Source: Chrysopilus asiliformis (Eukaryota > Arthropoda > Insecta > Diptera > Rhagionidae). Taken from it: 64,000 nt of DNA. Made by a program: the position numbers and the translations under genes. Of the stretch, positions 11,267-29,900 are shown piece by piece. The stretch's first letter is position 1; each line of letters starts with the position of its first letter. The notes under the pieces were generated by a model, which did no database searches, was not told the DNA's origin, and saw only the letters and a program-made list of their open reading frames with translations. Where the stretch lies: NCBI GenBank assembly GCA_964034945.1, contig OZ035962.1, positions 26,409,530 to 26,473,529 of the forward strand, read 5' to 3'.

Positions 11267-14200
11267 TGCCGTCACAATACGGGCCCCTGTCCCTGTAGTT
11301 TTTACAGATAACCCATTTTTTTGTCTCTATCGTTTGTAAACAAAGTTTTCTAAATAAATATTCTGACATTTACTTTTTATCAAAATAAAACGATTCGCGT
11401 TTACCATTTGGTTAGGACAGATAAAAGACGAACAGAGCAAATATATGCTGAACCAAAAAACAAAAATTATGTTGCCAATATTACGCAATTAAAAGCTTTT
11501 AATTTGCCAAAAAACTGAATTTCTTTCAGTAAACAATAGAAAATGTCTGCTAATTTGAAACTTTTATAATATTTATGCGTGTTTTTCTTCATATAATGAC
11601 AGACATTTTGGATCTGTTTCTGTTTACCATAACCACGTGTACAATGGAAATAAATTTTCCTCAATGTTTACGATCGTAATTACCCGCCCGTTTTTTTTCG
11701 ATTTATAGCGAAAAAATTGGGTTGTTTTCAACTGATCCATATTACTTTGCTAAAATTCCCATTTTCTGCGCACTTTGGTAAATAATATTTAATCGATTAA
11801 TGCTTGACGTTCATTCGGTTGTTTGATTTTAAGGTTTATCTGTCTTTTTTCCGGTATGGCTGCCATGCAAAAGTATGATTGAATGTTTTGCAAAAAAAGC
11901 ACAAATAAATAGAAATTGTTTTTGTATCGAGCACGTTTTCTTGTGGAACTGGGAGGGTGGGTATTTTTTTTTTCTTCTCTTATCAACAAGTGTTCAACAC
12001 GACGTGGAAATATGGCAAAAATAGAGAGAAATCATGAAGGAAGTCGTAAAGTGCGATTTTTTTCTGTTATTCCCTTATTAAAACAATTTCTGTTTCAATA
12101 AAGGAATGTTTTGTGTTTTTAGTGTAACAAAAATAGAAATGTAAATTCATACAGTTAAACGGAAAATTAGATTTTTATGTAAATTTTTAGTACGTCGATA
12201 AAAGTTGTGATTTATTTCTGGTTATTAACTGAATTCATTTTCCAAATAAATGGCTAATAATATTTTTGTTTGTGTTCTTAATAAGAATGCATTAAATTTT
12301 CACATTAATTTAATGTTCTTATCGATCATATCAACTAAAATATGTAGCTTTTCTTTATTGCTGGTTACATCAGACTTATGAATTTTATTTCTGTTATTTA
12401 CGTTTAATGGGAAAAAACTATATTTTAAACAATTTCTTATTTTGGCACACATCACTACTACATTCTAGCGGTATTTTAATATTTTCCAACCATTTTTCTG
12501 TCCACTCCCTCACCTTACATTTTGTTTCGATTGAGAACCACGGATAGAATTGTAACATTTATTGCAAACCTTACAAATGTAGCAATACCATCCATGGTAC
12601 TCTTTGGAAGGTTGAAATATTAAAAATTGGTGAAAACAAAGGTTTCTCGACTAAATACATCGAATAAAATAGGCCCAATGCCAAAAAAGAAAATTGTTTA
12701 CTCTAAATTTGACTTTTGGAAATAAAAAAAACTTGAGAAACTTTGTTTATCTGGAAATAAAAAAACATAAGAAACTGTGTCTATATTTTGTTGATTTTTT
12801 TTACGGAAAACCACCTAAAACTTTTCCATGCGATAACGAATGTTTTTTATTATCAAACTTTCGATTGGTCTGTGATTTAGTTGAAAAACATTTGTCGGTC
12901 ATTGGATTTGCCACATTTACCACTGTTTGCTAGCATAAACAAATAAAATGTTTCCTATCGAAAAGCGCTTAAAAATTACAGGAAATAATGCTATTTTTAC
13001 TTAACTAGGCAAGTCCAAATCAGAAACGTTTGTGATTTGGACTCACCTAATTAAGTCAACATAGTATTTTTTTGAAAACGCCGCTTTTCCAGGTTATATT
13101 TATCAAAATTCTGCAAGTATTTGAAGTTTTTCGGCCGATAAAAATATGTTCAGCAGTGTTACAACACTCCAAAGCACGATTCAAACAAATTGAGGTTTAG
13201 TAATAATTTCGTATTGTATCCATTTATGAAATACTACCCATAAATAGGATTCCAACATTTGTAAGGTTTTGCTATGCATCAACGGCAAACGACTATAACA
13301 GTCCAGGCCGGTGAATAACCGCCAATTTTTCCAATAAAACGACGGTGAAAATCTTTAAAGCTAAACAGAATGCGAGTGTCGACGGCGGGCGTTCCAACGG
13401 CAAATCTTTAGTTACAAAACCCACAACGAGCGGCACTTTTGTCTGCCTATGCTCATATTTGGCAGAAAATGACCGCGGCCATTGTGGCAATAGACTGCAA
13501 TATGAGGCCTGCAATTACCGCGTGCCGTAAAGGCCAGTGTCTAGCCTAGCTCTTTAGGTTATACACTAGCCTATATTTTCCCTTTCTCTTTAACCCTTCA
13601 CCTGCTATCTTCCGAATCGTTGAAGCATTTTTGATTTAATTTTCACCATCATATGGGTGGATCTTAAAAAAAAATTTTCTACTAAAAAAAACTCCCTGTC
13701 CCTTTTCTGTTTGTATCTTCATGTTTTCAATGTGTTTTTTGAGATGTATTCAGTGTTAGATAGGCGTAAAATGTAATCACCGAACAGTTCTGCAAAAATC
13801 TTACGAATATTTCGATTTCAAATCCTATTTTGGAAAAAATGATGATTTCAAACGTATAAGAATTGAGGAACTTCTCATTAAATTAGAAGCGTAAATATTT
13901 TCGCCAGCAATAAAACCAACGATGACAACAAATGTTGCTTAATTTTAATTATATCATATCGACCGGCAATGTCACTTTCCGCTTTTTTTTTTATATAAAT
14001 CTCTGCGTTATAATTTCAGACAAATCACTGCTTATCAACTCCCATTTCAATACCACATGTGTGTTATTTTACATACTCCAAGTATGTGTTCATAAATAAA
14101 TTTCCAACAATCATACAAATTAATGAGCATAGTTTCATTTCACTGGGGTAAATTATGGTAAATACACCCCAATTCCAATCCAAAATAAAACCTCCACCAA

Positions 14201-15647
14201 TGATACCCAACTGCCACTGAACGAGTGATAAACAAATCGTGCACGAAGGCGAATGTTCAAATTGGTATATCTTGCATCGCCGTGGACGAAATTGTTGAAT
14301 AAAAAAAACACTTTCGGATGAAAAACAACGCGCAATTTGTAATAAATTCATTGAAACAAATTAATTTTGCATACGCAGATGTCGCTGTTAGTAGCAAATG
14401 GCAATTCCCTCGCTGATAAGATAAGACCATATCCAAGACTCAAGTCAAATTGAGTCAAGCCAGAACTCAACAACAACAACTGTGAATAAATTTCATTAAC
14501 ATTCACATAATCTAGTGTGATATTTTTTCTATATATTTGGGCTAAAATCCACTCTCATACTAATGTAAAATTCCTATAGCGACGGGTAAATTTTTTTCCC
14601 CCAAAATTTCGGCTCAAGTGACTTTTGGGCGACTTAACAAATTTGGTTGCTAACTTCTTATTTTTGGCCCGAAAATAATGCGCGTAAATTTCACTAAATA
14701 GAAAAATCGTCAGTTTGCGATTCTGAATTGTGGGATTTTGTTGAACAGACGCGGCGAATGGGTGAGCTTTTTTGAGCATGTCAGAGGGTAGATTGTATTA
14801 GCAACAAACAGTTTTCGCCGGCTGCCCCGTGTTCAGAAGCAGTGTTGAAACTCAGCGTCGCTGTTGACAAATTGATTGGCAGAAATACAAAACAGAGACA
14901 AGTGTTTTTTTTTTTATAATTGATTTGACAAAACATGTTAAATTGTTAAATTTAAAAGCAACATTGAGGTACAAAGTTTTATTATTTTTTAAATGCAAAT
15001 ATGGTTTAAATCGCTCTAAATTCAGATTGTTTTTGTGTTACAATAGAAGTTTTGCTATAATAGTTTGTTTTTATCATTTCCATATGTGCTAAAGCTTTCA
15101 TGGGGGGACAATCGGTACGCATAAGCAATAAAGCATATTTTTCTGTCATTCCAAGTGCCTTCAAAACACACGAGTTCCGAGACGCAAACCAAGTTTCAGA
15201 CAGACTCAAATTTTTCTTTTGAAATTTTTTACGAGAATTCGAAGGTTTATGAAAATTCGAGGATGGCTGTTAAACGGGAAATACACTATCAAACATCGAC
15301 ATTGGGTTGATTTGTGCTTGACAAAGGCGGTTATATCTTTGAATGTGGATGGGAGACTCGCATTCAGGACCCTGCGAGTCGCATTCAGGACTCACATTCT
15401 CGATTTCAGGAAGATAAAGTAGTGTGTGGACCAAAATATTTTAGTGATATATCAATTCTTATTTGCCAAGTATTTAAAAATTAAATGAAAGCTTTGATAA
15501 AGAAAAGGGCACTGCCACATTTTTGTGTCAAGAATTGAAAGTCTCACAAATTCCATGTTTTGTCCTTTCCACGTCTCGATTTGATAAAATTCTCACCCGG
15601 TTTAATGTAATTTTTGGCGCCGTTTCAAACCAACCCTGGGCAGCAAT
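11267..15647. other. Non-coding stretch, one small inverted repeat
   Basis: No gene is supported. A perfect-looking 24-base inverted repeat with a short loop sits at 12999-13056 around AGTCCAAATCA. A locally GC-richer patch at 13290-13540 has open frames on both strands but no recognisable protein and no matched splice sites; it could be a non-coding 5' exon or a repeat fragment. The rest is AT-rich. Confidence 0.45.
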
Positions 15648-15861
15648 CATGTATTCCGACGCGTCTCTGTCTTTCGACTTCGGCGCAGCTTTTAACTCTT
15701 GACTTCGCCATATCAGCAGCTTCAAATTTCCTGGAGTGACAGTCAGAATCACGTTTCGATTCATAGTGCCGATTCCGCGAAATTTCAAGCTGCAGATATG
15801 GCGAAGTCAAGAGTTAAAAGCTGCGTCGAAGTCGAAAGACAGAGACGCGTCGGAATACATG
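15648..15861. repeat. Long hairpin (arms about 85 bp)
   Basis: Left arm 15648-15733 and right arm 15778-15861 are inverted copies with only a few mismatches, sharing CGACGCGTCTCTGTCTTTCG, GCTTTTAACTCTTGACTTCG and CCATATC. The loop is about 44 bases. Open frames on both strands (15528-15926) are mirror images of the same arms and are not genes. It is a fold-back or miniature element; a transcript through it would form a long hairpin. Confidence 0.85.
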
Positions 15862-15870
15862 AGGGATCGA

Positions 15871-17179
15871 TACGATATCCTGTTTCCAAAAATCCCATTT
15901 TATCAAAATCCCGTTTTTTTTTTTAAATCCCGTTTTTTAAAATCTCGTTTTTCAAAATCCCGTTTTTGGTGTATCCCGTGGAAAATGAGAGAAACGGGAT
16001 TTTTTAGGCCATTCAAAAAAATCAAACAAATTTTAAGATTATAAACAAACTAATTTAAAGCTATATTGTAAGCAATATTTTTAAGAAAATCTATTTTTGG
16101 CGATAAATTCGTGAAGACTTTTTGTGGGGTATTATTTTATAATGGACTTTTCTTCCGATTGCATGTCGTGGTTTTAGTTGCAATTAAAAATGTTCGACAA
16201 TATTGGATCTGAAATTTAAACAGATTTTAATGGGCCATCAAATTATTTTGTTTTTAATGAAAAATTTCTTTAATTTTATTCTACCGGTTAAATTTATTTT
16301 TTCTTTTGCAATGAAATTTTGATGCCAATAAAATTGTGCTGTTTCAAAAATGTCTCCTATCCATCTTTTATACAATTTCGTTCAGTTATTAGCCTGAAAT
16401 AAGAAATTTAATTCTCGAAGCGAAACCCTTTGCATCAAATGTCAATGTTGAATATGGCGGCTGAAGGCATAAACTTTTTTTTCTTTTGTTTGCAACCCGG
16501 GGGCTTTGAGGTAACTCTAAGGGTAACCGGGTCGACTCTGTTCCCATCACACGCTTCTTCAAAGTGAAACTGACATTCAGGCTCCACAGTTAATCACTGT
16601 TTCGACCCGAAAACCATCAAATGCTGCTCTATCGCCCCAGGATTTTCATGAAGCGAATGTTGCCCCAAAGACGAACCGTCGATCACCAATTTCCCCACTA
16701 AAGCAATTGTGGCTTTGCAGACGCATTATTAATCAGTGCGTCGTGCTCGTCACTTCTTACGCTTCTTGTACGAAGGTGTGAATTTTTAGTCCCGGTTGCG
16801 TAAATTGCTGCATTTTAAACTAGCAAACAACAAATCTCATGTGCCCGTGCCTTTCGATGCTATTTGGGTTGTTTTTTCTCCGAAAAATGTCAATATAATG
16901 AACAATTGTTTTGGGAAGTTCATTGCGGTATTTTGGAATTGTAGTTAGTAACCTCATTCAAACCTTTTATCAATGTCGTTTTAAAAGGCAAAAATTACTT
17001 TCATTAATCAGGCGCCTGATTAATGAAAGTAATTTTTGCCTTTTAAAACGGAATTTTAAAAAACGGGATTCTGAAAAATGGTATTTTAGAAAACGGGATT
17101 TTTTTACACGGTATTTTAAAAAACGGGATTTTGGAAAACAGGATTTTAAATACGAGATTATAAAAAATGGGATTTCGTA
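15871..17179. mobile_element. Putative fold-back element with AACGGGATTTT arrays at both ends
   Basis: The left end (15871-15980) has about five copies of an AAATCCCGTTTT motif. The right end (17050-17179) has about seven copies of the inverse, AAAACGGGATTTT, spaced by about 16-18 bases. The outer edges are also inverse of each other: TACGATATCCTG on the left, GGGATTTCGTA on the right. Arrays of short inverse repeats at both ends suit a fold-back transposon with subterminal binding sites. The Lys-Arg-Asp-Phe repeats read from the arrays are a by-product. The interior (16000-16970) has no recognised gene. Confidence 0.5.
16977..17050. repeat. 74-bp perfect palindrome
   Basis: The two 37-base halves, centred between 17013 and 17014 at GGC|GCC, are exact reverse complements with no spacer; the left half starts CGTTTTAAAAGGC. 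Pairing stops immediately outside. It abuts the AAAACGGGATTTT array. A spacerless perfect palindrome of this length is unstable in bacterial clones, so it could also be an assembly or read-through artefact. Confidence 0.9.
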
Positions 17180-17399
17180 CCCAATCCATACATGATTGGT
17201 GCCCTGGTGTCTGCCTTTTCTAGACGACCTTGCTTTCATTTGCCGAGGTGTGCCGAATCGTTCGCCAAACATTCGCGTACATTCGCCAAGTGTGTGAAGG
17301 TTTTTTTACAGCCTAAAATTCATAATCAGAGATGCAAACTGATTTTTTTTGAAGAGTATTTTCTTCTGTAAAGCTTAAGGTGGTTTTAGATACTATTTC

Positions 17400-17459
17400 C
17401 AGGGGTGGTAAAGCCGGAGTCGCGGAGTTGCTGCTTTTTGGAATGACTCTACACCACTG
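17400..17459. mobile_element. 60-bp hAT-type micro-element with 8-bp target duplication
   Basis: The element starts CAGGGGTGGTAAAGC and ends CTCTACACCACTG, giving imperfect terminal repeats of the CAGKGGTG type. It is flanked exactly by the 8-base direct repeat ACTATTTC (17392-17399 and 17460-17467). An 8-bp duplication with CAG-starting termini is the hallmark of hAT transposition. At 60 bp it is little more than two termini, so it must have been moved by a transposase encoded elsewhere. Confidence 0.75.
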
Positions 17460-17661
17460 ACTATTTCTGTCCAATTTCAAAATCCATATCAAAATATAAA
17501 TTATGGTATTTTTAATTTAAAATGCCCCCAAAGACAAATGACTCAACGATTAAATAACATACGTAAACAAATAAATATTTAATTTGTCTAATTATATTTT
17601 TATAAAGTAGAATTTGGTTTATTGAAATTTGTTAGTTGGATTTAGAAGAGGGATCTTCAAA

Positions 17662-17680
17662 CCCCCCCCCCCCCCCCCCC
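17662..17680. repeat. C19 homopolymer
   Basis: Nineteen consecutive C residues occur in otherwise AT-rich DNA. The length is likely to be polymorphic or imprecise in the assembly. Confidence 0.9.
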
Positions 17681-18734
17681 ACATTGCATACCTCCGGTGT
17701 TCTTTTTCTATGGGTGGAGTTTTGAAATTTTGATTTATTTTTCGTTACGTCAGAATTTCTCTATTAAAAACTATTTTCAAAATAACCTAAAAGTTTTCTC
17801 GTGTTTAGAGGAAAATCTGAAATACAAAACAATATCCAATTATTGTAATTAGTTGATATTACCTTTAATTTTGAATTATTATTTCCCTAATGGCGTAGGA
17901 CTTCAACAAGTTTAATTTTTAATGAATAAATTATTAATCTCCTATGGATTGAAGTTGATAAAAAATTCATAGTTTTTATAATTTCCCTAGTAAATTACTT
18001 TCAAGTATGTAAAATTCATCTGATAGTTGAGAATAATTTATTTCAATTCAATTGTATATTTTTTCATTACCCCTACGGAGTGTTATCGAAATAATATCGC
18101 AATAGAAAAAATCTAATGAATAAAAAAAATGCTGGTTGAATTTAAAAAAAAAATATTTACACATCGTTTTGTTTGTATTCCTTTTTGGATGTTTTTTTTT
18201 TTGTTCAATTTCATTTAATCAAAAAAGGTAATTTGCCTTAGAAACGAAGTAATTTGTTAACTTCATTAAAATGAGGTCGTCTGAATATCACACATAGTGC
18301 GAGTTTTGTTTTAATTCGGCCTTTGGTAAAACGGTGTTCGAAAGGCATTTAATATTACAATGCGACTCGTTATGTTAATTAAAGATCCTATCAAAATGTC
18401 GACCTGAATGCATGTTAGGCAAAGTTCTTGTTTTTTCCCATTGATTTTCTGATATTATTCACATTTGCGTTTTATTCTATGACTATCTGTTATGAATCAC
18501 AGAAAATTCTTTTGAAATTATATTTAAAAAAACGAGTGGAAAAAAATCAATGACAGAATTTTTATCCATTCTTTCAATTTATTCTCATTAAAACTTTTCT
18601 AAAGAATTATATTATATAAATTCACTCTGGCAATTATCTTACGAGATTTCAACTAAGATACTTCACTTGCAATAGCTTGCAATTTTTTTAAGTGAAAAGA
18701 AAAAAGTTAATAATTTTATTTTTGTTAATTTCAG
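17681..18734 (+). other. AT-rich intron upstream of the first recognised Hipk exon
   Basis: No coding content is seen. The stretch ends in TTTGTTAATTTCAG, the splice acceptor of the first recognised Hipk exon. The donor of this intron, and the N-terminal exon it belongs to, were not found in the window. Confidence 0.6.
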
Positions 18735-26276
<7,542 letters not shown>

Positions 26277-26900
26277 GCTGATTCGAGTGAGTGCTGCGCT
26301 ATAAAATGCAAACTTTTTTTCATTTATTTATTTTTTATGAATGCCAACATTTTTAAATCCAAAAGTGGCTAAGAATTTATCTTTTTTTTTTTTTGAAGAT
26401 TTTTAATGCCGAAATCCGACAATATAAAATTAATTCCCATAAAGATTCCCAAAATCCAAATTTTGTTGGCAAAATACAATATTTTCATGCTTCAAAACAA
26501 ATGAAAAAACTTAATAATTTCTTTTACATTACATGAATTTTTTTAGAGATTTATCAAATAATTTGCTCAACTTGATGTTGCTGCATAATTTACTGATGAT
26601 GACACCGAATACAACGGATGAATTGACCACATTAACCACAAAAATCAAAAGATATCGACGAACGAACGATGAAAGGACGACGCAGAAGATGATGATGAGA
26701 ATCAAAATGCAATCGAAGAGAAAATGAAAAAAAGGAACTTTGTTTCAAATATACTACGAGAAAAATGGAATGCTGAAACTTTGAAAACAGAATACATTAA
26801 CAATAAAAAAAAATAGAATCAAATGTATTAAACCTATATACAATGATTAGGGTTTTTTCGCATGCACCAATAAATTGTGATTTAGGATTAGATAAATAAA
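26277..26900 (+). other. Hipk 3' UTR, possibly with a 3' UTR intron
   Basis: After the stop codon comes TTCGA|GTGAGT (donor at 26287) and, 260 bases on, ATTTTTTTAG (acceptor ending 26546), which would make a 3' UTR intron only about 10 bases after the stop. AATAAA at 26802-26807 and another near 26868 are candidate poly(A) signals, followed by further AATAAA copies in AT-rich DNA. The transcript end cannot be fixed from sequence. Confidence 0.45.
26802..26807 (+). promoter_or_regulatory. Candidate Hipk poly(A) signal AATAAA
   Basis: First canonical AATAAA downstream of the Hipk stop codon, about 525 bases away. More copies follow, so longer 3' UTRs are possible. Confidence 0.3.
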
Positions 26901-29900
26901 ACACAAGAAATCAATCAAATTCGAAGAGATCAATCTTCAAGCGAAAGAAACAATTCGATAATTTTTTGAAATCAAAACATTTTGTTGACGAGAGTTGGCT
27001 ATGATGAAATCAAATGAAGTCACACGTTCGATCAGGGAAGGATATTTAGTGCAGATCCAGTGGGAATCTTGGAATATTCTCAAGTGATCTCAAAACGGTA
27101 GCAAACGAAACTCGAAAAAGAAACATTTCGAATGAAAAAAAAAAACATTTTTGTTACAAAAAAACATGAGTTATGATGAGATTAGCTGAAAGTGAATGGA
27201 AATTGTTTGTGAACTTGCTTTTTTAGAAAAAAAAATTATCTGAATTTTTTCAATTCAACTTCATTGCAACAAAATGAAAGTCAAAGAGGTCATTATTTTT
27301 AGTTGTTAAGTAAATTAAACTGGAATTTTAATTCGACTTATTGAATTTTTTTTTGTAATTGTTACGAATAATATCTAAGTTTCGTAAAGCACAAAATTTG
27401 TTTAATTAATAATAAAGTATGTATACAAATATAAAGTAATATATTTCAATCTTTTTTACATTAATTTCTTTCTCTATAATTTTAGATGTCAATAAGAAAA
27501 TGTGAGACAGGTTCTGAGCATTTTTTTCGCTTGTAATTTTGTTCAAAACTTTTTTTTTACACTTTGTGAAATATGTGAGACGACGACAAGACGTTATTCT
27601 ATTAACTATTATTAAAATAAAAATTAATTTGGTGTCACAGCCAACAGATAGATTTCACTAAACTAAAGTTTAAAAACAAAACTAAATTTTGTGTATTGTA
27701 CAATATTAGATTTTAAGATATGATTTTCCTATAACTGTTAAACTTTATTAGAAAATAAATTTATTATTATTATTATTTTAATCAATATTTAATGGGCGCA
27801 GTCTTTACACAACACACAAACGTGACCTACATTTAAATGTCAATGATTTGCTATTCGAGATAAAAGAGTTTTAAGAAAGAAAAAAAGATTTAACGACGTT
27901 TGTAAGAAAAAAAATGGAAATTTTTGCTAAATAACAAACATTTTTTTTTTTGTCTAGAGAAATCTTTTGGATTTTATCAAGTTTTTCAGGCAAGAACGCG
28001 ATTTTTGAAGATCTTGGCGATAATATCAAGTGCATTAAACCAATGTATTGGGCTATTTTGAGCAGGCAATTTTTTTAGAACTGTGACGGCAGTAGCAAAC
28101 TCCCTTAAGGGAACACGGGTAAAAAGAGGGTGGGGATCTGAAAAGCCACGTTTTGAATTCTCTTTTTTATGGGATGCCATGCATTATTTTAGTGCAAAAT
28201 AGTCCTTTTTACCTTCACAAAGGGCTTTTACTGCCATGGTGAAATCGGCAATGTAGCTTTGCGAATATATACACCGTTTAATGGTAGTAAAGTCTATAAA
28301 GGCTTATTTCTAGCTATTCTTTGTGTTATTACTTCTGCTACTAAGCTCTAAAGGTTTTTTTATGCAAACTTTCTGTTAATTTCATTGAAGGTCAAAACAT
28401 TTAAATCCAAAGAGATTTTTTTACATGCTACGAATTCAGGTTTGATTTCATTTTCGAATTTACAGACTTTGAATTCGGTATGGGTTTAATTTCAGCAAAA
28501 AATAAAAGAAAAATCAGCTGGCATAACAAAAAAAAAAAACAAAGACCAACCTTTCCTTTTCGAATTAACACCAAAAATTTATTAGAAAAAAAATTGGACC
28601 TAAATTTGTCAATAAAATACAAGTCATGGGGTAAGCAAGTTAAGAAAAAAAATTCTTTTGAAAAATTATTTGAGCAAACAATCGCAATTTAAAAATCTAA
28701 AATCACACAAAACTGAGAGAAGTCTTTCGATGTTTTTAAAATGAAGACAATGCACTGCGATAATGCACTTCCACGTTTCGTACCAAAATATTTAAGTTCT
28801 TTTTCTTTTTATTAAAAATTGACTACTTTTTTTTTATTTTACGAATGCAAAATGTGTGTTGTGTGAGTTTCTTCAATTGATTGTATTGTAAATAAATTCG
28901 TGGTGTTTTTGATTAAATGAAAATAAAATAACAAAAATTTTCAATAAATGAAAAATCTACAAAGATTTTTTTTCGCTGTTAACAAAGCAGTTATTTTAAT
29001 AAGTAATCAAATTTTTTTTATTGTTTTAATTAATACGAATATATAAACAAATAAAAAGGGAATGAAATATATTCTGCATTAAATTAGATATAATTAAAAC
29101 AAATAGATGTATCAAAGATTTTTATCAGACATTGGCCTAAGATACAGAAGTAAATAAAAAAGAACAAAAATATTTAAAAAAAAAAATTGGTGAAAACTTT
29201 TCTAATATTACAAATTCTAATTGTAACCAGTTGATAAATGTATCAAAATATAATGATTTTAACACACTTAAATATATACTGATTATATTGTTTTATAATT
29301 TTTAATTGCTATTATTATTAATGTTTATATGAACATATTTCTAATATGCTTTGGCCGTATATATCTATATTTTTTAGATCTAGATTTGTTTTGGTTGTAT
29401 AAAATATGCTTGATAGATTCGTGTAGGAAAAAAAACGTCAAAACACGCAGAACATTTTAAAAAAAAATTAGTTAATGAAAACCCTAAGATTTTATATTAT
29501 AAATCGAACAAAAGTAATAAATAAAAACATTTTATTGAATGGATATAAGAAATAAATACAATAATTAATATTATTTGTACTATATATGTATATAGATATA
29601 CAGTTTAAATATTATGTATGACATTTAATAAACAAAGATTATAAAAAAATTTAAAAACAAAAAAATTAATGAAAATATGTAAAGAAAAATACATAAAGAA
29701 ATATACTTATGTTTATCTTCTTTTTTTTCACGGTTAATTTCGGATAAGGGTTTTATTTGCGAATTATGAAACTTTTGAGTCTCTAATTTAGATTTGTACG
29801 ATTGTTTATTTAGTGATGCTCAGTATTTAGCATGCAAAATGATTCTATGGTGGAATTTTCGTTTAAATTGCGCAGTCAAGGGCTGGTGGTTTTTTTTTCT

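Noticed and set aside
13290..13540. GC-richer patch considered as the missing Hipk N-terminal exon
   Set aside because: The plus-strand frame has no resemblance to HIPK N-termini and no donor in the phase required (one base left over).
13590..13625. TTAACCCTTCACC as the end of another TTAA-flanked element
   Set aside because: No inverse terminus with TTAA was found nearby, so chance in AT-rich DNA or a solo fragment cannot be separated.
15528..16044. Apparent small genes on both strands around 15.5-16.0 kb
   Set aside because: They are mirror translations of the two arms of a hairpin and of the AATCCCG repeat array.
16911..17272. Lys-Arg-Asp-Phe / Lys-Ser-Arg-Phe repeat proteins
   Set aside because: Direct translation of the AAAACGGGATTTT array and palindrome; no start context, no conserved protein.
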